Under the pieces are notes generated by a model. The model was not told the origin of the DNA, made no database searches, and worked only from the letters and a program-made list of their open reading frames with translations. Shown here in pieces: positions 35,700 through 45,614 of a stretch of DNA of 64,000 bases (within the stretch, counting starts at the first letter, position 1; every line of letters begins with the position of its first letter). The position numbers and the translations under genes were made by a program. The stretch covers positions 2,636,565-2,700,564 of the forward strand of contig JAHBUV010000001.1 of the NCBI GenBank assembly GCA_019637915.1, given 5' to 3'. Source of the DNA: Pseudobdellovibrionaceae bacterium (lineage in GTDB: Bacteria > Bdellovibrionota > Bdellovibrionia > Bdellovibrionales > Bdellovibrionaceae).

Positions 35700-38375
35700 A
35701 TGGCGAAAGACGGAGTCAAATTGGTGGTGGTGGAGTCGCCCACAAAGGCGAAAACCATCCGCAAATTCCTGGGAAAAGAATATGTCGTCGAATCCTGCAT
35801 GGGTCACGTGCGTGACCTGCCGCAATCCTCGAAGGACATTCCCGATAAATTCAAAAAAGAAAAATGGGCCCAGCTGGGCGTCAACGTGGACAAGAACTTC
35901 GAGCCCCTCTACATGGTGCCGAAGGAGAAGCTCAAGGTCGTCAAAAACCTCAAGGACAAACTGGCGGACGCCAGCGAGCTGATCCTCGCGACCGACGAAG
36001 ACCGCGAAGGGGAGAGCATCAGCTGGCACCTCGTGGAGGTGCTGAAGCCGCACGTGCCGACGAAGCGCATGGTGTTCCACGAGATCACCAAGGACGCCAT
36101 TCAGAAAGCCCTGAAGGACACCCGCGAGATCGACTTCAACCTGGTGAAGGCGCAGGAAGCGCGCCGCATCCTGGATCGCCTCGTCGGTTACACGATTTCC
36201 CCGTTGCTGTGGAAAAAAATCGCTTACGGCCTGTCGGCGGGCCGCGTGCAGTCCGTGGCCGTGCGCCTGATCGTCGAGCGCGAGCTGGAACGCCTGAAGT
36301 TCAAGAAATCCAGCTACTGGGGCGTTCTCGCCCAGCTGAAAAAAGACAACGTCGAGTTCGAATCCCGTTTGCTGTCGGTGCAGGACAAACGCATCGCCAC
36401 CGGCAAGGATTTCGACGGCACCACCGGCAAGCTCGAGGCCGGCAAGGATGTCCGCATCCTCGATGAAAAAGCCGCCAAGGAGCTCGTCGCCCGCGTCAAG
36501 GGCGGGCCCTGGACGGTCACCGAGGTCGAAGAGAAACCCATGAGCCGGCGGCCGTCGCCGCCCTTCATCACCTCGACGCTGCAGCAGGAGTCGAACCGCA
36601 AGCTCGGTTTGAGTTCCCGCGAGACCATGCAGGTGGCGCAAAAACTGTACGAGCAGGGTTTCATCACCTACATGCGGACGGACTCGACCTTCCTGTCGAC
36701 CGAGGCCATCAAGGCCGCCCGTGAAAGCATCCAGAGCAAGTACGGCAAGGAATACCTGCCCCCGGCGCCGCGCACCTATGAGGGCAAAAAAGCCAAGGGC
36801 GCTCAAGAGGCGCACGAAGCCATCCGTCCCGCCGGCAGCCAGTTCGTCGATCCCGACGACACGGGCCTGTCGGGTCAACAGTTGAAGTTGTACGACCTGA
36901 TCTGGAAGCGGACCATGGCCTCGCAGATGGTGGATTCGCGCCAGAAGCAGGTGTCGGCGAAAATCCAGTCCGGCGACGCGCTTTTCAACGCCACCGGCAT
37001 GACCATCGAGTTCCCCGGTTACCTGCGCGCCTACGTCGAGGGCAGCGATGATCCCGATGCGGAACTGCAGGAGCGCGAAGTGCGCCTGCCGGCCCTCAAG
37101 GCCCGCGACGCGGTGACTTGCGCGAAGCTCGATCCCACCGATCACGAGACGAAGCCGCCGGCCCGTTACACGGAGGCCTCGCTGGTGCAGACCATGGAAA
37201 AAGAGGGCATCGGCCGTCCTTCCACTTACGCCAGCATCATCGGCACCATCATCGACCGCGGTTACGTGCGCAAAGGCGGCACGGCGCTGATCCCGACCTT
37301 CACCGCCATGGTGGTGTCGAAGCTGTTGTTCCATCATCTGCCGCAATTCGTGGACCCCGGGTTCACGAGCGAGATGGAGGAATCCCTGGACACCATCGCC
37401 GAGGGCGATCTCGATCACGAGAAATACCTGAAATCGATCTACTTCGGCCCGAAAGGCCTCAAGCAACAGGTCGAGAGCCAGGAAAAGGAAATCGATCCCG
37501 GCGAAGCCCGCACCATCAAGCTCGACGGTCTCGACAAGTACAGCTTCCACGTCGGCCGCTACGGCGCCTACGTGACGACGGAGCGGGACGGGCAGAACGT
37601 CAGCGCCTCCATCCCGGACAACGAATCCCCGGCCGACACGACCTCCGAGGGCATCGAGAAACTGATCGATCAGAAAATCAACGGCGCCGACGCCCTGGGC
37701 AAGGATCCGAAGACGGGTCTGCCGATCTACGTGCTGACCGGCCGCTACGGCCCCTATGTGCAGCTCGGCGACGTCAGCGAGGACAACGACAAGCCGAAGC
37801 GCCAGGGTTTGCCCGCCGGCATGGAGCCGGACCAGGTGACCTTGGCCGACGCTTTGGAGCTCTTGTCCCTGCCGAAAACCCTCGGGGAGCACCCGACCTC
37901 GGGCAAAGACGTCAAGGTCGGCATCGGCCGCTTCGGCCCCTATGTGGTGCATGACGGCGACTACCGTTCGATCCCGAAAGGGGAGAGCCTGTTCGCCATG
38001 ACCTTCGCGCGCGCCATGGAGATGTTGAACCAGCCGAAAAAAGGCCGCGGTCGCGCCGCCCCCCTGAAGGAGTTCGCCAAGCACCCGGACCTGGGTGAAG
38101 TGATTCAGTTGATGAACGGCCCCTACGGCCCTTACCTGAAATGCGGCAAAGTGAACGTGTCCCTGCCCGAAGGGGCGACCCCCGAGAGCGTCACCGAGGC
38201 CCAGGCCATCGAGCTGCTGCGTGAAAAAGCCGGCAGTTCACCCCAAGGCAAAAAAGCCTTGAAGGCGGCGAAAGGAAAAACCGCCGGCGCGTTGAAGACC
38301 GCCCGAACGCCGAAGGCGAAGGCCGAAGCGATGGGCGTGAAAAAAGTGATCACACGGAAAAAAGGCAAAAAATAA
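35700..38375 (+). CDS. topA: DNA topoisomerase I
   Basis: Type IA enzyme relaxing negative supercoils, 891 aa. The Toprim domain begins VVESPTKAKTIRKFLG, acidic residues lie in ATDEDREGE, and the active-site Tyr is in ITYMRTDS. The C-terminus lacks the Cys4 zinc fingers of E. coli TopA and instead has repeats around GRYGPYVQLGD, GRFGPYVVHDGD and GPYGPYLKCG, followed by a Lys-rich tail (about residues 845-891). GAGGGA precedes the ATG. Confidence 0.97.
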   Translation: MAKDGVKLVVVESPTKAKTIRKFLGKEYVVESCMGHVRDLPQSSKDIPDKFKKEKWAQLGVNVDKNFEPLYMVPKEKLKVVKNLKDKLADASELILATDEDREGESISWHLVEVLKPHVPTKRMVFHEITKDAIQKALKDTREIDFNLVKAQEARRILDRLVGYTISPLLWKKIAYGLSAGRVQSVAVRLIVERELERLKFKKSSYWGVLAQLKKDNVEFESRLLSVQDKRIATGKDFDGTTGKLEAGKDVRILDEKAAKELVARVKGGPWTVTEVEEKPMSRRPSPPFITSTLQQESNRKLGLSSRETMQVAQKLYEQGFITYMRTDSTFLSTEAIKAARESIQSKYGKEYLPPAPRTYEGKKAKGAQEAHEAIRPAGSQFVDPDDTGLSGQQLKLYDLIWKRTMASQMVDSRQKQVSAKIQSGDALFNATGMTIEFPGYLRAYVEGSDDPDAELQEREVRLPALKARDAVTCAKLDPTDHETKPPARYTEASLVQTMEKEGIGRPSTYASIIGTIIDRGYVRKGGTALIPTFTAMVVSKLLFHHLPQFVDPGFTSEMEESLDTIAEGDLDHEKYLKSIYFGPKGLKQQVESQEKEIDPGEARTIKLDGLDKYSFHVGRYGAYVTTERDGQNVSASIPDNESPADTTSEGIEKLIDQKINGADALGKDPKTGLPIYVLTGRYGPYVQLGDVSEDNDKPKRQGLPAGMEPDQVTLADALELLSLPKTLGEHPTSGKDVKVGIGRFGPYVVHDGDYRSIPKGESLFAMTFARAMEMLNQPKKGRGRAAPLKEFAKHPDLGEVIQLMNGPYGPYLKCGKVNVSLPEGATPESVTEAQAIELLREKAGSSPQGKKALKAAKGKTAGALKTARTPKAKAEAMGVKKVITRKKGKK

Positions 38376-38386
38376 GGAGGCCCGCG

Positions 38387-38779
38387 ATGTATTCCCGCAC
38401 CGTTCCCGTGATGTTGTTCCTCTCCTTGCTGTTCTCCGCTTCTTTGGGCCTGGCCCAGAAAGCGCCGGGCATCGGTTACGAGCTGGTGTCGGAGAAACAG
38501 GACGGCCCCACCAAAACCTACACCATCACCTTCGATCTCTGGAGCGGCGACCGCGACGCCAAGGAGATCAGCGTGACGCCGAAGAGCGACGACAGCGGCC
38601 TCGAGATCCTGACGCCGGCGAAAACCTGGTCGAAGGTGAAAAAGGGCAAACACCTGCGCCACTCGATCAGCGTGAAGAACGCGGGCACGGAAACCCGCAC
38701 CCTGACCCTGGAGCTCAAGCGCCAGGCCGATCAGCGCACGGACACCAAGATCATCTCGGTCCTGGTGGCCCCGCAATAA
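38387..38779 (+). CDS. Secreted hypothetical protein, 130 aa
   Basis: A signal peptide (cleaved near GLAQ, residue 24) precedes a beta-rich domain of about 105 residues that looks like a single immunoglobulin-like periplasmic domain (for example HSISVKNAGTETRTLTLEL). No family is recognised. An AAGGAGG site lies 6 bases ahead of the ATG, and the gene begins 11 bases after topA. Confidence 0.65.
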   Translation: MYSRTVPVMLFLSLLFSASLGLAQKAPGIGYELVSEKQDGPTKTYTITFDLWSGDRDAKEISVTPKSDDSGLEILTPAKTWSKVKKGKHLRHSISVKNAGTETRTLTLELKRQADQRTDTKIISVLVAPQ

Positions 38780-38877
38780 AACGCAGCTGGGGCCCGTCCG
38801 GGCCCTTTGATCAGACTTTTGACAGGAAAAAACGACAAAAGACTCCGGGCTCCCGTTTGTGGTAAAACGGGAGCTTG

Positions 38878-39777
38878 ATGACGTACGACGGCTACAAAGG
38901 TCAATTGGAACTCGGGCCGACGCGGAGCCCGGAGCGGGATCGGAATTACCATCTCGGCGGCCGTTCGTTCTACTTTTTCGACTTCGACGACAACATCGTT
39001 TTCCTCTCCACCTCCATCGTCATTTTCCACCGGGAGACGGGCGTGGAGCTCGCCCTGTCGAGCGCCGATTGGGCGCGCTTTCACCACACCATCGGCAAAG
39101 CGGGTCCCTTCCGGGACTATGAAATCCGTTTCGAGGACCGCACGGGGAGTTTCCGCCATTTCCGCGACCATGAAATCCGGGAACTGGAGCGGCTGGGTCG
39201 CCGCCGGCAGCTCTTCGTGGAGGATGTCGCCGCGGCCCTGGACTTTCCGGACCTGCAGTGGAAGGGCCCGTCCTGGGAGTGTTTTTATCACGCCGCCTTC
39301 AACCAGCGGCCCTTGTCCCTGATCACGGCCCGGGGGCACCACCCCGACACCCTGAAGCAGGGGATCCAGCTTTTTGTTGAGCGCCGGATCCTGCCGGTCG
39401 AGCCGAATTACCTGTCCATTTTCCCGGTGAGCAATGTCGCGACTCGCCACGAGCTGGGCGATCAGGAGCTGCTCTTGTCCGTCGCGGAACTGAAGCAACG
39501 GGCGATCCGCGCCAGTGTGGAAAAAGCCATCGAGGTTTATGGCCCGAGCCCCCACCACCGCTTCGGCATGTCGGACGATGATCCGAAAAACATCCAGTTG
39601 ATCGCCGAGGAGATGACGCGCCTCAAAAGGCGTTATCCCGAGATGTCCTTTTTTATGATCGAGACTCACGACGGCAACTTCGTGAAGCACGAGATCAATC
39701 TTTCGGGAAGCAGCGGGGAAAAAATCGATTCCCTGGCCCAATTGTCGCTTTTTGACAAAGCACAGACGGAAGTCTAG
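38878..39777 (+). CDS. HAD-like hydrolase, 299 aa
   Basis: Motif I FFDFDDNIVFLST carries the expected two Asp residues. LITARGHHPD fits motif II and HRFGMSDDDPKNIQL fits motif IV, so a phosphatase of the HAD superfamily is likely. Its cap region is not recognised and the substrate is unknown. ATG 38878 is preferred over TTG 38875 from the spacing to GGGAG. Confidence 0.75.
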   Translation: MTYDGYKGQLELGPTRSPERDRNYHLGGRSFYFFDFDDNIVFLSTSIVIFHRETGVELALSSADWARFHHTIGKAGPFRDYEIRFEDRTGSFRHFRDHEIRELERLGRRRQLFVEDVAAALDFPDLQWKGPSWECFYHAAFNQRPLSLITARGHHPDTLKQGIQLFVERRILPVEPNYLSIFPVSNVATRHELGDQELLLSVAELKQRAIRASVEKAIEVYGPSPHHRFGMSDDDPKNIQLIAEEMTRLKRRYPEMSFFMIETHDGNFVKHEINLSGSSGEKIDSLAQLSLFDKAQTEV

Positions 39778-39856
39778 CGCTGTGTTATTTGCATGCCCGG
39801 AAGGGTGTTTCTGCTATCCTGGAGAAACTCATTTTTGAGTTTTCCAAGGGGTCTAC

Positions 39857-41881
39857 ATGCGATTTATCAAGCCCGTTCTGGTCCTTGCCACCGTCTTGGG
39901 GGCGATCGGCTTCGCCTCCGCTCAACTCCGCAGCGACAACAAGCCGGGACTCGAGTGCCGGTTCCTGCCGACGATCGAGCAGGGGTTCCTCACGTATCAC
40001 GTCAAGTACTCCAACCGCGACAAAGAGTTGGAGAACCGCGTGATCGACCAGTACCTGAAGCGCATCGATCCTTCGAAGATTTTCCTGACCCAGGCCGACG
40101 CCGCCAAAGTCCGCGGCATCATGTCCGGCCTGTTCGACAAGACGAAGAACAAGGACTGCGCCTTCCTTTCCGAAACGCAGGCCCTGCTGCTCGAGAAAGT
40201 CAAAACCCGCACCGAGTTCCTGAAGAAGTACCTGGGCAAGGACTTCAAATTCGACCCGAAGACGGAATTCGTTTATGACCCGGACCACCAGCCTTTCCCG
40301 AAAACCGATCAGGAAGCCGATGAGTTCCTGAAAAAATACGTGAACTTCCAGATCTCCAATTACCTGGCCACCGACCTGAAACTGGACGAAGCCAAGGAGC
40401 GCGTGCTCAAGAACTACGACCGCATCGTCCGCCGCACCATGGAGACCAGCGAGGACGATCTCTACGCCGGTTACCTTGACACCTTCGCCCGCGCCCTGGA
40501 CCCGCACTCGAGCTTCTTCTCCCGCGATGTGCTCGAGGACTTCAACATCCAGATGTCGCTGTCCCTGGAAGGCATCGGCGCGACGCTGTCGTCGGAGGAC
40601 GGCTTCACGAAAGTGGAGGCCTTGGTTCCGGGCGGCGCCGCCGCCCGCTCCGGCCAGATCGAGCCCCAGGACAAAATCGTCGCCGTCGGCCAGGAAAAAG
40701 GCCCGATGGAAAACGTCATCGACATGGATCTGAAGGACGTGGTCAAAAAAATCCGCGGCACCAAGGGCACGAAAGTGCGCCTGTCGATCCTGCGCGTGGA
40801 AGGCGATAAAAAACGCCGCATGGAGGTCACCCTGGTCCGCGACAAGGTCGCCCTCGAGGATGAGGCCGCTTCCATCATCTACCTCGACAAGGACATCGGT
40901 GGGAAAAAACAGAAAGTCGGCGTGATCAATTTCCCGTCCTTCTATTCGGACACCCGCCGCGGCGGCCGCTCCTCCGCCACGGACCTGAAAAAACTGATCA
41001 AACAGGCCCGCGAGAAAAAAGTCTCCGGCCTGGTCCTGGATCTTTCGAACAACGGCGGCGGCAGCCTCGAGGACGCCGTCAAGATCGCCGGCCTCTTCTT
41101 CAAGACCGGCAACGTCGTGAAGCAGTCGTCGAAGGGTGAGCGCGGCGAACAGACCCTGGCGGACACGGACAACAACGTGGACTGGGCGGGTCCTCTGGTC
41201 GTTCTGACCAGCCGGATCTCGGCCTCCGCCTCGGAGATCGTGGCGGGCACCCTGCAGGATTACAAACGCGCCGTCATCGTCGGCGGCGACCACACCTTCG
41301 GCAAGGGCTCCGTGCAGTCCGTGCTGCCGATGCCGAGCAACCTCGGCGCCATCAAGGTCACGGTGGGCATGTTCTTCGTGCCCGGCGGGAACTCCACCCA
41401 GCACCGCGGCGTCGACGCGGACGTGATCCTCCCGGGTCCGTACAGCACCGACGACATCGGCGAGAAGTCCCTGGACTACAGCCTGCCGCCGAAGACCATC
41501 ACCCAGTTCCTGTCGCCGGACGCCTCCGTCAAAGAGGGCCCGGAAGCCTGGACGCCCCTGAAGCCGGAGTGGGTGAAGACCCTGAAGGACAAGTCCCTGG
41601 CCCGCGTCGAGAAAAACGACGATTTCAAAAAAATCCAGGACGACCTGAAGAAGGCCAAGGAGCGCGGCAAGCTCATCCGCATCGCGGAAGTGATGGACGA
41701 CTCCAAGGACAAGAACAAAAAAGAGAAGAAGGAAAAAACCAAGGCCCTCCGGTACGGCAAAAAAGAAGACCGCGACAAGGAGTACCTGAAGCGCGCCGAT
41801 ATCCAGGAGGCCGCCAACGTGCTGGTGGATCTGATCCAGCTGGAAAACGGTCAAAGCACCGGTCCCCAGGCGAAAAACTAA
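39857..41881 (+). CDS. C-terminal processing (tail-specific) protease, Prc type
   Basis: A 674-aa periplasmic serine protease of the S41 family, near the length of E. coli Prc. A signal peptide (to about residue 23) precedes a helical N-terminal region, a PDZ domain (about 235-320), and the protease core. The Ser-Lys dyad is Ser in SRISASASEIVAG (about 452) and Lys in FGKGSVQ (about 480). A Lys-rich C-terminal region follows. A possible extended -10 (TGCTATCCT, about 39813) lies in the leader. A strong terminator follows. Confidence 0.92.
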   Translation: MRFIKPVLVLATVLGAIGFASAQLRSDNKPGLECRFLPTIEQGFLTYHVKYSNRDKELENRVIDQYLKRIDPSKIFLTQADAAKVRGIMSGLFDKTKNKDCAFLSETQALLLEKVKTRTEFLKKYLGKDFKFDPKTEFVYDPDHQPFPKTDQEADEFLKKYVNFQISNYLATDLKLDEAKERVLKNYDRIVRRTMETSEDDLYAGYLDTFARALDPHSSFFSRDVLEDFNIQMSLSLEGIGATLSSEDGFTKVEALVPGGAAARSGQIEPQDKIVAVGQEKGPMENVIDMDLKDVVKKIRGTKGTKVRLSILRVEGDKKRRMEVTLVRDKVALEDEAASIIYLDKDIGGKKQKVGVINFPSFYSDTRRGGRSSATDLKKLIKQAREKKVSGLVLDLSNNGGGSLEDAVKIAGLFFKTGNVVKQSSKGERGEQTLADTDNNVDWAGPLVVLTSRISASASEIVAGTLQDYKRAVIVGGDHTFGKGSVQSVLPMPSNLGAIKVTVGMFFVPGGNSTQHRGVDADVILPGPYSTDDIGEKSLDYSLPPKTITQFLSPDASVKEGPEAWTPLKPEWVKTLKDKSLARVEKNDDFKKIQDDLKKAKERGKLIRIAEVMDDSKDKNKKEKKEKTKALRYGKKEDRDKEYLKRADIQEAANVLVDLIQLENGQSTGPQAKN

Positions 41882-41904
41882 GCCCCGGTTTTTTTCCCTC
41901 ACGG

Positions 41905-41946
41905 AAAAAAGCAAAAGCCGCTCATCCGGGCGGCTTTTGCTTTTTG
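41905..41946 (+). terminator. Strong intrinsic terminator after protease gene
   Basis: Near-perfect 16-bp arms at 41906-41921 and 41930-41945 (centre AAAAGCCGC/GCGGCTTTT) enclose an 8-base loop and run into a T-tract. Confidence 0.92.
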
Positions 41947-42060
41947 GAGGTCGTGAAGGCCCGGGGGGGCAAGGCTTGAGGGCAAGGTGCGTCACAGGCG
42001 GGCGAATGGGAGACAAAGGCTGGTGTTTTTGCTTAATTAGCGAGTGATCGGAGGAAATCC

Positions 42061-43188
42061 ATGACCTCGAAAAATCCCAGTGCCGGGCTGCGCTCAACAT
42101 CAGCCAGGAAGGGGGCGAAAAAGCCCCTGCCGGCGAAAGTCGCGGCCGCGAAGACCGCGAAGACCGTGAAAACCGCCCGTCCCGCCACCCACGCTTTCAG
42201 CGGTTTGTCCAAGGACCTGCTGCTGCAGATGCATGACCTGATGGTCAAATCCCGCGTCCTGGAAGAGCGTTTGATCAAGATCTACCGCGCCGGCGAGTCC
42301 TACTTCTGGATCGGCGGGCCCGGTGAGGAGGCTTGGGGGGTGCCGCTGGGGCTGCTGGGCCGCAAGGGCCAGGGCACCGCCTATGACTGGTATCATCTGC
42401 ACTACCGTTGCACGCCGACCCTGATCGCCTTGGGACTGGAGATGATCGACTCCATCCGCCTGATGATGAACCGCGTGACGGACCCGTCGACCGGCGGCCG
42501 TAACTTCTCCAACCATTACTGCTTCCCGCAGTGGAACGTGGCGCCCGTCACGTCGCCCATCGAAGTGCAGTATCCCATCGCCTGCGGCACGGCCCACGCG
42601 CAAAAGCGCGCCGGCAAAGGCGCCCTCAGCATTGTCAGCGGCGGCGACGCCGGCACGGCGGAAGGGGATTTCGCCAGCGGTCTGATCTGGGCCTCGCGCA
42701 AAGGCAATGAGCTGCCGGTGCTGATCACCGTGCAGAACAACCGTTGGGGGATTTCGACCTCTTTCGAGGGCCAGCACGGCGAGCAGTATATCGCCGACCG
42801 TGCCAAAGCCTTCGGCATCAAATCCATGGTCATCAACGGCAATGATCCCGTCGAGAGCTACCTGAAAATCCAGGAGCAGATGGAGTACATCCGCCGCACG
42901 GGCAAGCCGGCCTTCATCGAGGCGCAGGTGTCCCGCCTGTACGGCCACAGCTCGGCCAGCGGCGCCAACCGCATCGAGGGCGAGTCGGACTGCTTGAAGG
43001 ACTTTGAAGCGAAGCTGCTGAAGAGCGGCCTGTTGAAGGAATCCGAAGCGAAAGAAATCTGGGACGCCTACGAGGCCGAGGGCGTGCGCGCCACCGAACA
43101 GGCCCGCGGGGAAGGCGTGCCGAGCGCCGACAGCGTCTGGGATCAAGTGTATGTCGACAACGAAAACGCCGACTGGAGGAAGTTCTAA
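42061..43188 (+). CDS. 2-oxoacid dehydrogenase E1 alpha subunit
   Basis: Thiamine-diphosphate-dependent decarboxylase subunit, 375 aa. Family match is clear: the ThDP motif starts GGDAGTAEGDFASGL and ends TVQNNRWGIST. The sequence resembles branched-chain 2-oxoacid dehydrogenase E1 alpha more than pyruvate E1. The N-terminal ~45 residues are an unusual Lys/Ala-rich extension (AKVAAAKTAKTVKTA). CGGAGGAAA precedes the ATG. The stop overlaps the beta-subunit start (TAATG). No E2 or E3 gene is adjacent. Confidence 0.9.
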   Translation: MTSKNPSAGLRSTSARKGAKKPLPAKVAAAKTAKTVKTARPATHAFSGLSKDLLLQMHDLMVKSRVLEERLIKIYRAGESYFWIGGPGEEAWGVPLGLLGRKGQGTAYDWYHLHYRCTPTLIALGLEMIDSIRLMMNRVTDPSTGGRNFSNHYCFPQWNVAPVTSPIEVQYPIACGTAHAQKRAGKGALSIVSGGDAGTAEGDFASGLIWASRKGNELPVLITVQNNRWGISTSFEGQHGEQYIADRAKAFGIKSMVINGNDPVESYLKIQEQMEYIRRTGKPAFIEAQVSRLYGHSSASGANRIEGESDCLKDFEAKLLKSGLLKESEAKEIWDAYEAEGVRATEQARGEGVPSADSVWDQVYVDNENADWRKF

Positions 43189-44243
43189 TGGCGAACATGG
43201 CCCAGGCCATCCGCATGGCCCTTCATTACGGCGAGAAAAACCTGCAATTGAAAGACGTGTTCGGCCAGGACGTCGGCGCCCCGCTGGGCGGCGTGTTCAC
43301 GGCCACCCAGGGTTTGAAGACCGCCTGGAACGCGCCCCTCGACGAGCGCGGCATCATCGGCATGGCCATGGGCATCGCCATGGCGGGGGACCGTTGCGTC
43401 GCCGAAATCCAATTCTGCGATTACATCTTCAACACCATCGATCAACTGAAGATCGCCGGCAACACCCTGTGGTGCACGAACGGTCAGGTGCGATTGCCCA
43501 TGGTGGTGATGACCCCGGTGGGCGCGGGCATCCGCGGCTCGGTGTACCACTCGCACTCCTTCGATGCCTGGGCGTCGCGTCTGGCGGGTTGGAAAGTCGT
43601 CATGCCCTCCACGCCCATCGATGCCTACGGCCTGTTGCTGTCGGCGATCCGCGATCCGAACCCGGTGCTGTTCCTGAAGCCGAAGGCGCTGATGCGCGTG
43701 CGCGGCGAGGAGCTGCTGCCCGGCGAACCGGAGAGCGAAAAGGAGCTCAAAGCCATGATCGACGCGCCCATCGGCGACCGTTCGAAGTGGAAGGCCCGCT
43801 GGCCGGATCTGAAAGAGCACGAGGTGCCCATCGGCAAGGGTCGCATCACCCGGGAAGGCACGCAGATGACCGTGGTGTCCTACGGGCGCCATCTTTTGTT
43901 GTGCAATGAGGTGGCGGACGCGCTGAAGGAAGAGGGCATCTCCCTCGAGGTCATCGACCTGCGCTCGATCTATCCCTACGACTGGGGCATGATCCGCGAC
44001 TCCGTCCGCAAGACGGGCCGCGTGCTGTTCGTCAACGAGGACACGGAAGTGACCAACTTCGGCGAGCATCTGGCTTACCGCGTGACGCAGGAGTTGTTTT
44101 ACGAACTCATGGCCCGCCCGCGGGTGCTGGCGGGGAAAAACCTGCCCGGCATCGGCCTGCACGCCAATCTGGAGGACGCGTCGGTCCCGCAAAAACAGGA
44201 CGTCGAGCGGGAAATCCGCGAATGCCTGGCGGAAATTCCGTGA
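43188..44243 (+). CDS. 2-oxoacid dehydrogenase E1 beta subunit
   Basis: The partner of the alpha subunit, 351 aa. The transketolase-like pyrimidine domain has DVGAPLGGVFTATQGL and the GMAMGIAMAGDRCVAEIQF strand-helix; the C-terminal domain has LEVIDLRSIYPYD, a family signature. It most resembles branched-chain oxoacid E1 beta. Start overlaps the alpha stop by one base and the end overlaps the following methyltransferase by four. Confidence 0.9.
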   Translation: MANMAQAIRMALHYGEKNLQLKDVFGQDVGAPLGGVFTATQGLKTAWNAPLDERGIIGMAMGIAMAGDRCVAEIQFCDYIFNTIDQLKIAGNTLWCTNGQVRLPMVVMTPVGAGIRGSVYHSHSFDAWASRLAGWKVVMPSTPIDAYGLLLSAIRDPNPVLFLKPKALMRVRGEELLPGEPESEKELKAMIDAPIGDRSKWKARWPDLKEHEVPIGKGRITREGTQMTVVSYGRHLLLCNEVADALKEEGISLEVIDLRSIYPYDWGMIRDSVRKTGRVLFVNEDTEVTNFGEHLAYRVTQELFYELMARPRVLAGKNLPGIGLHANLEDASVPQKQDVEREIRECLAEIP

Positions 44244-45064
44244 GTCAGAAGGTCCGCCGTCGCACCCGCAAGAAGACGACGAAAAAAGTCGTCTTCGATA
44301 AGTACGAATTCTACACGAAAGCGGTGCAGTCGCCGGACGGCGACGTGGAGTTTTTCAAAAACGTCTACAAAGAGCTGCGCCAGAAAACCCCCCGCGTGCT
44401 GCGCGAGGATTTTTGCGGCACCGGTTTGCTGTGCGCGGCTTGGGTCAAGGCCCACTCCAGCCACGCGGCGTTCGGGGTGGATCTGGATCCGGAGCCCCTG
44501 GAGTACGGCCGCAACCGTTTCATCGGCAAACTGCGCCCCGATCAGCAAAAGCGCATCGAGCTGCTCGAGAAGAACGTCCTCGCCAAGGACCTGCCGAACG
44601 CCGACGTCTCGGTGGGCCTGAATTTCTCCTACTTTCTGTTCAAGACCCGCCCCCAGATGCTGGCTTATTTCCGCAATGTGCTGGCTCATTTGAAACCGCG
44701 CGGCCTGGCGTTTTTCGACGTGTTCGGCGGCAGTCAATGCCAGGACGCCATCGAAGACAGAACCAAGCACAAGGGTTTCACCTACTATTGGGACCAGACG
44801 GGTTTCGATCCGGTCTCGAACGAAGCCGTCTTCCATATCCATTTCAAAGTCGGCGGCCGCAAGATCGAACGGGTGTTCACCTATGACTGGCGCCTGTGGT
44901 CGATCCCGGAGCTGAAGGAATTGATGCTCGAGGCGGGCTTCAAGAAGGTCCACGTGTACTGGGAAGGCACGGCCCGCGACGGCACCGGCAACGGCGTTTT
45001 CACCCGCGTGGAAAAAGGCGAAGCCTGCCTGTCCTGGATCGCCTATCTGGTCGGGGAAAAGTAG
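44240..45064 (+). CDS. Class I SAM-dependent methyltransferase
   Basis: A 274-aa protein with a basic N-terminus (RRRTRKKTTKKV), a SAM-binding motif (REDFCGTGLLCAAWV) and an acidic strand end (GVDLDPEPL). The target is not evident; the basic start hints at a nucleic-acid substrate. GTG 44240 overlaps the E1 beta stop as GTGA, so it is the last gene of that operon. It converges with pyrE, leaving 12 bases between. Confidence 0.82.
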   Translation: MSQKVRRRTRKKTTKKVVFDKYEFYTKAVQSPDGDVEFFKNVYKELRQKTPRVLREDFCGTGLLCAAWVKAHSSHAAFGVDLDPEPLEYGRNRFIGKLRPDQQKRIELLEKNVLAKDLPNADVSVGLNFSYFLFKTRPQMLAYFRNVLAHLKPRGLAFFDVFGGSQCQDAIEDRTKHKGFTYYWDQTGFDPVSNEAVFHIHFKVGGRKIERVFTYDWRLWSIPELKELMLEAGFKKVHVYWEGTARDGTGNGVFTRVEKGEACLSWIAYLVGEK

Positions 45065-45076
45065 CCCGGCTTCATT

Positions 45077-45601
45077 TCACAAGTGAGCTTTGAGATCGTC
45101 CATGGTCATGAGGGGTTTCATGTGGAGGCCCTTCTCGGCGAGTTTCGGCTCATGGCCCGAGCCGCGATGGATCACGCACAAGACATCCTCGACCCGGGCG
45201 CCGGCGCGGCGCAGATCCTCGCTGGAAATGACGACCTGGCCGCCGGTCGTGATGACGTCCTCCACCACGCACAAACGCAGCCCCTTGATGTCGAGTCCTT
45301 CGGCGAACTGGCAGGTGCCGTACTCTTTCGCCTCTTTGCGCACGAACACGCAAGGCAGGCCGGTCTCCAGGGACAGGGCCGTGGCGATCGGGATCCCACC
45401 CATCTCCAAACCCGCCAGGGCTTGCGTGCCGGCGGGAATCAGGGGGGCCATGTGCCGGGCGATCTCGCGCAGCAGCTGGGGGCGGGCTTCAAAGCGGTAT
45501 TTGTCGAAGTACTCTTTGGACACCTGGCCCGAGCGCAGTTTGAACTCGCCGGTCAGGTGAGCGGTTTCATAAATGGCCTTGGCGAGCTCGGCGTGGGTCA
45601 T
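45077..45601 (-). CDS. pyrE: Orotate phosphoribosyltransferase
   Basis: Makes OMP from orotate and PRPP in pyrimidine synthesis. The 174-aa enzyme has FKLRSGQVSKEYFDKY at the start, KEYGTCQFAEG in the middle, and the PRPP-binding motif VVEDVITTGGQ. ATG 45601 has AGGAGA upstream on the minus strand; a longer frame upstream would overlap the next gene. It is 13 bases downstream of the CNNM-like gene and may share its message. Confidence 0.93.
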   Translation of the reverse strand: MTHAELAKAIYETAHLTGEFKLRSGQVSKEYFDKYRFEARPQLLREIARHMAPLIPAGTQALAGLEMGGIPIATALSLETGLPCVFVRKEAKEYGTCQFAEGLDIKGLRLCVVEDVITTGGQVVISSEDLRRAGARVEDVLCVIHRGSGHEPKLAEKGLHMKPLMTMDDLKAHL

Positions 45602-45614
45602 GGCGGTTCTCCTC

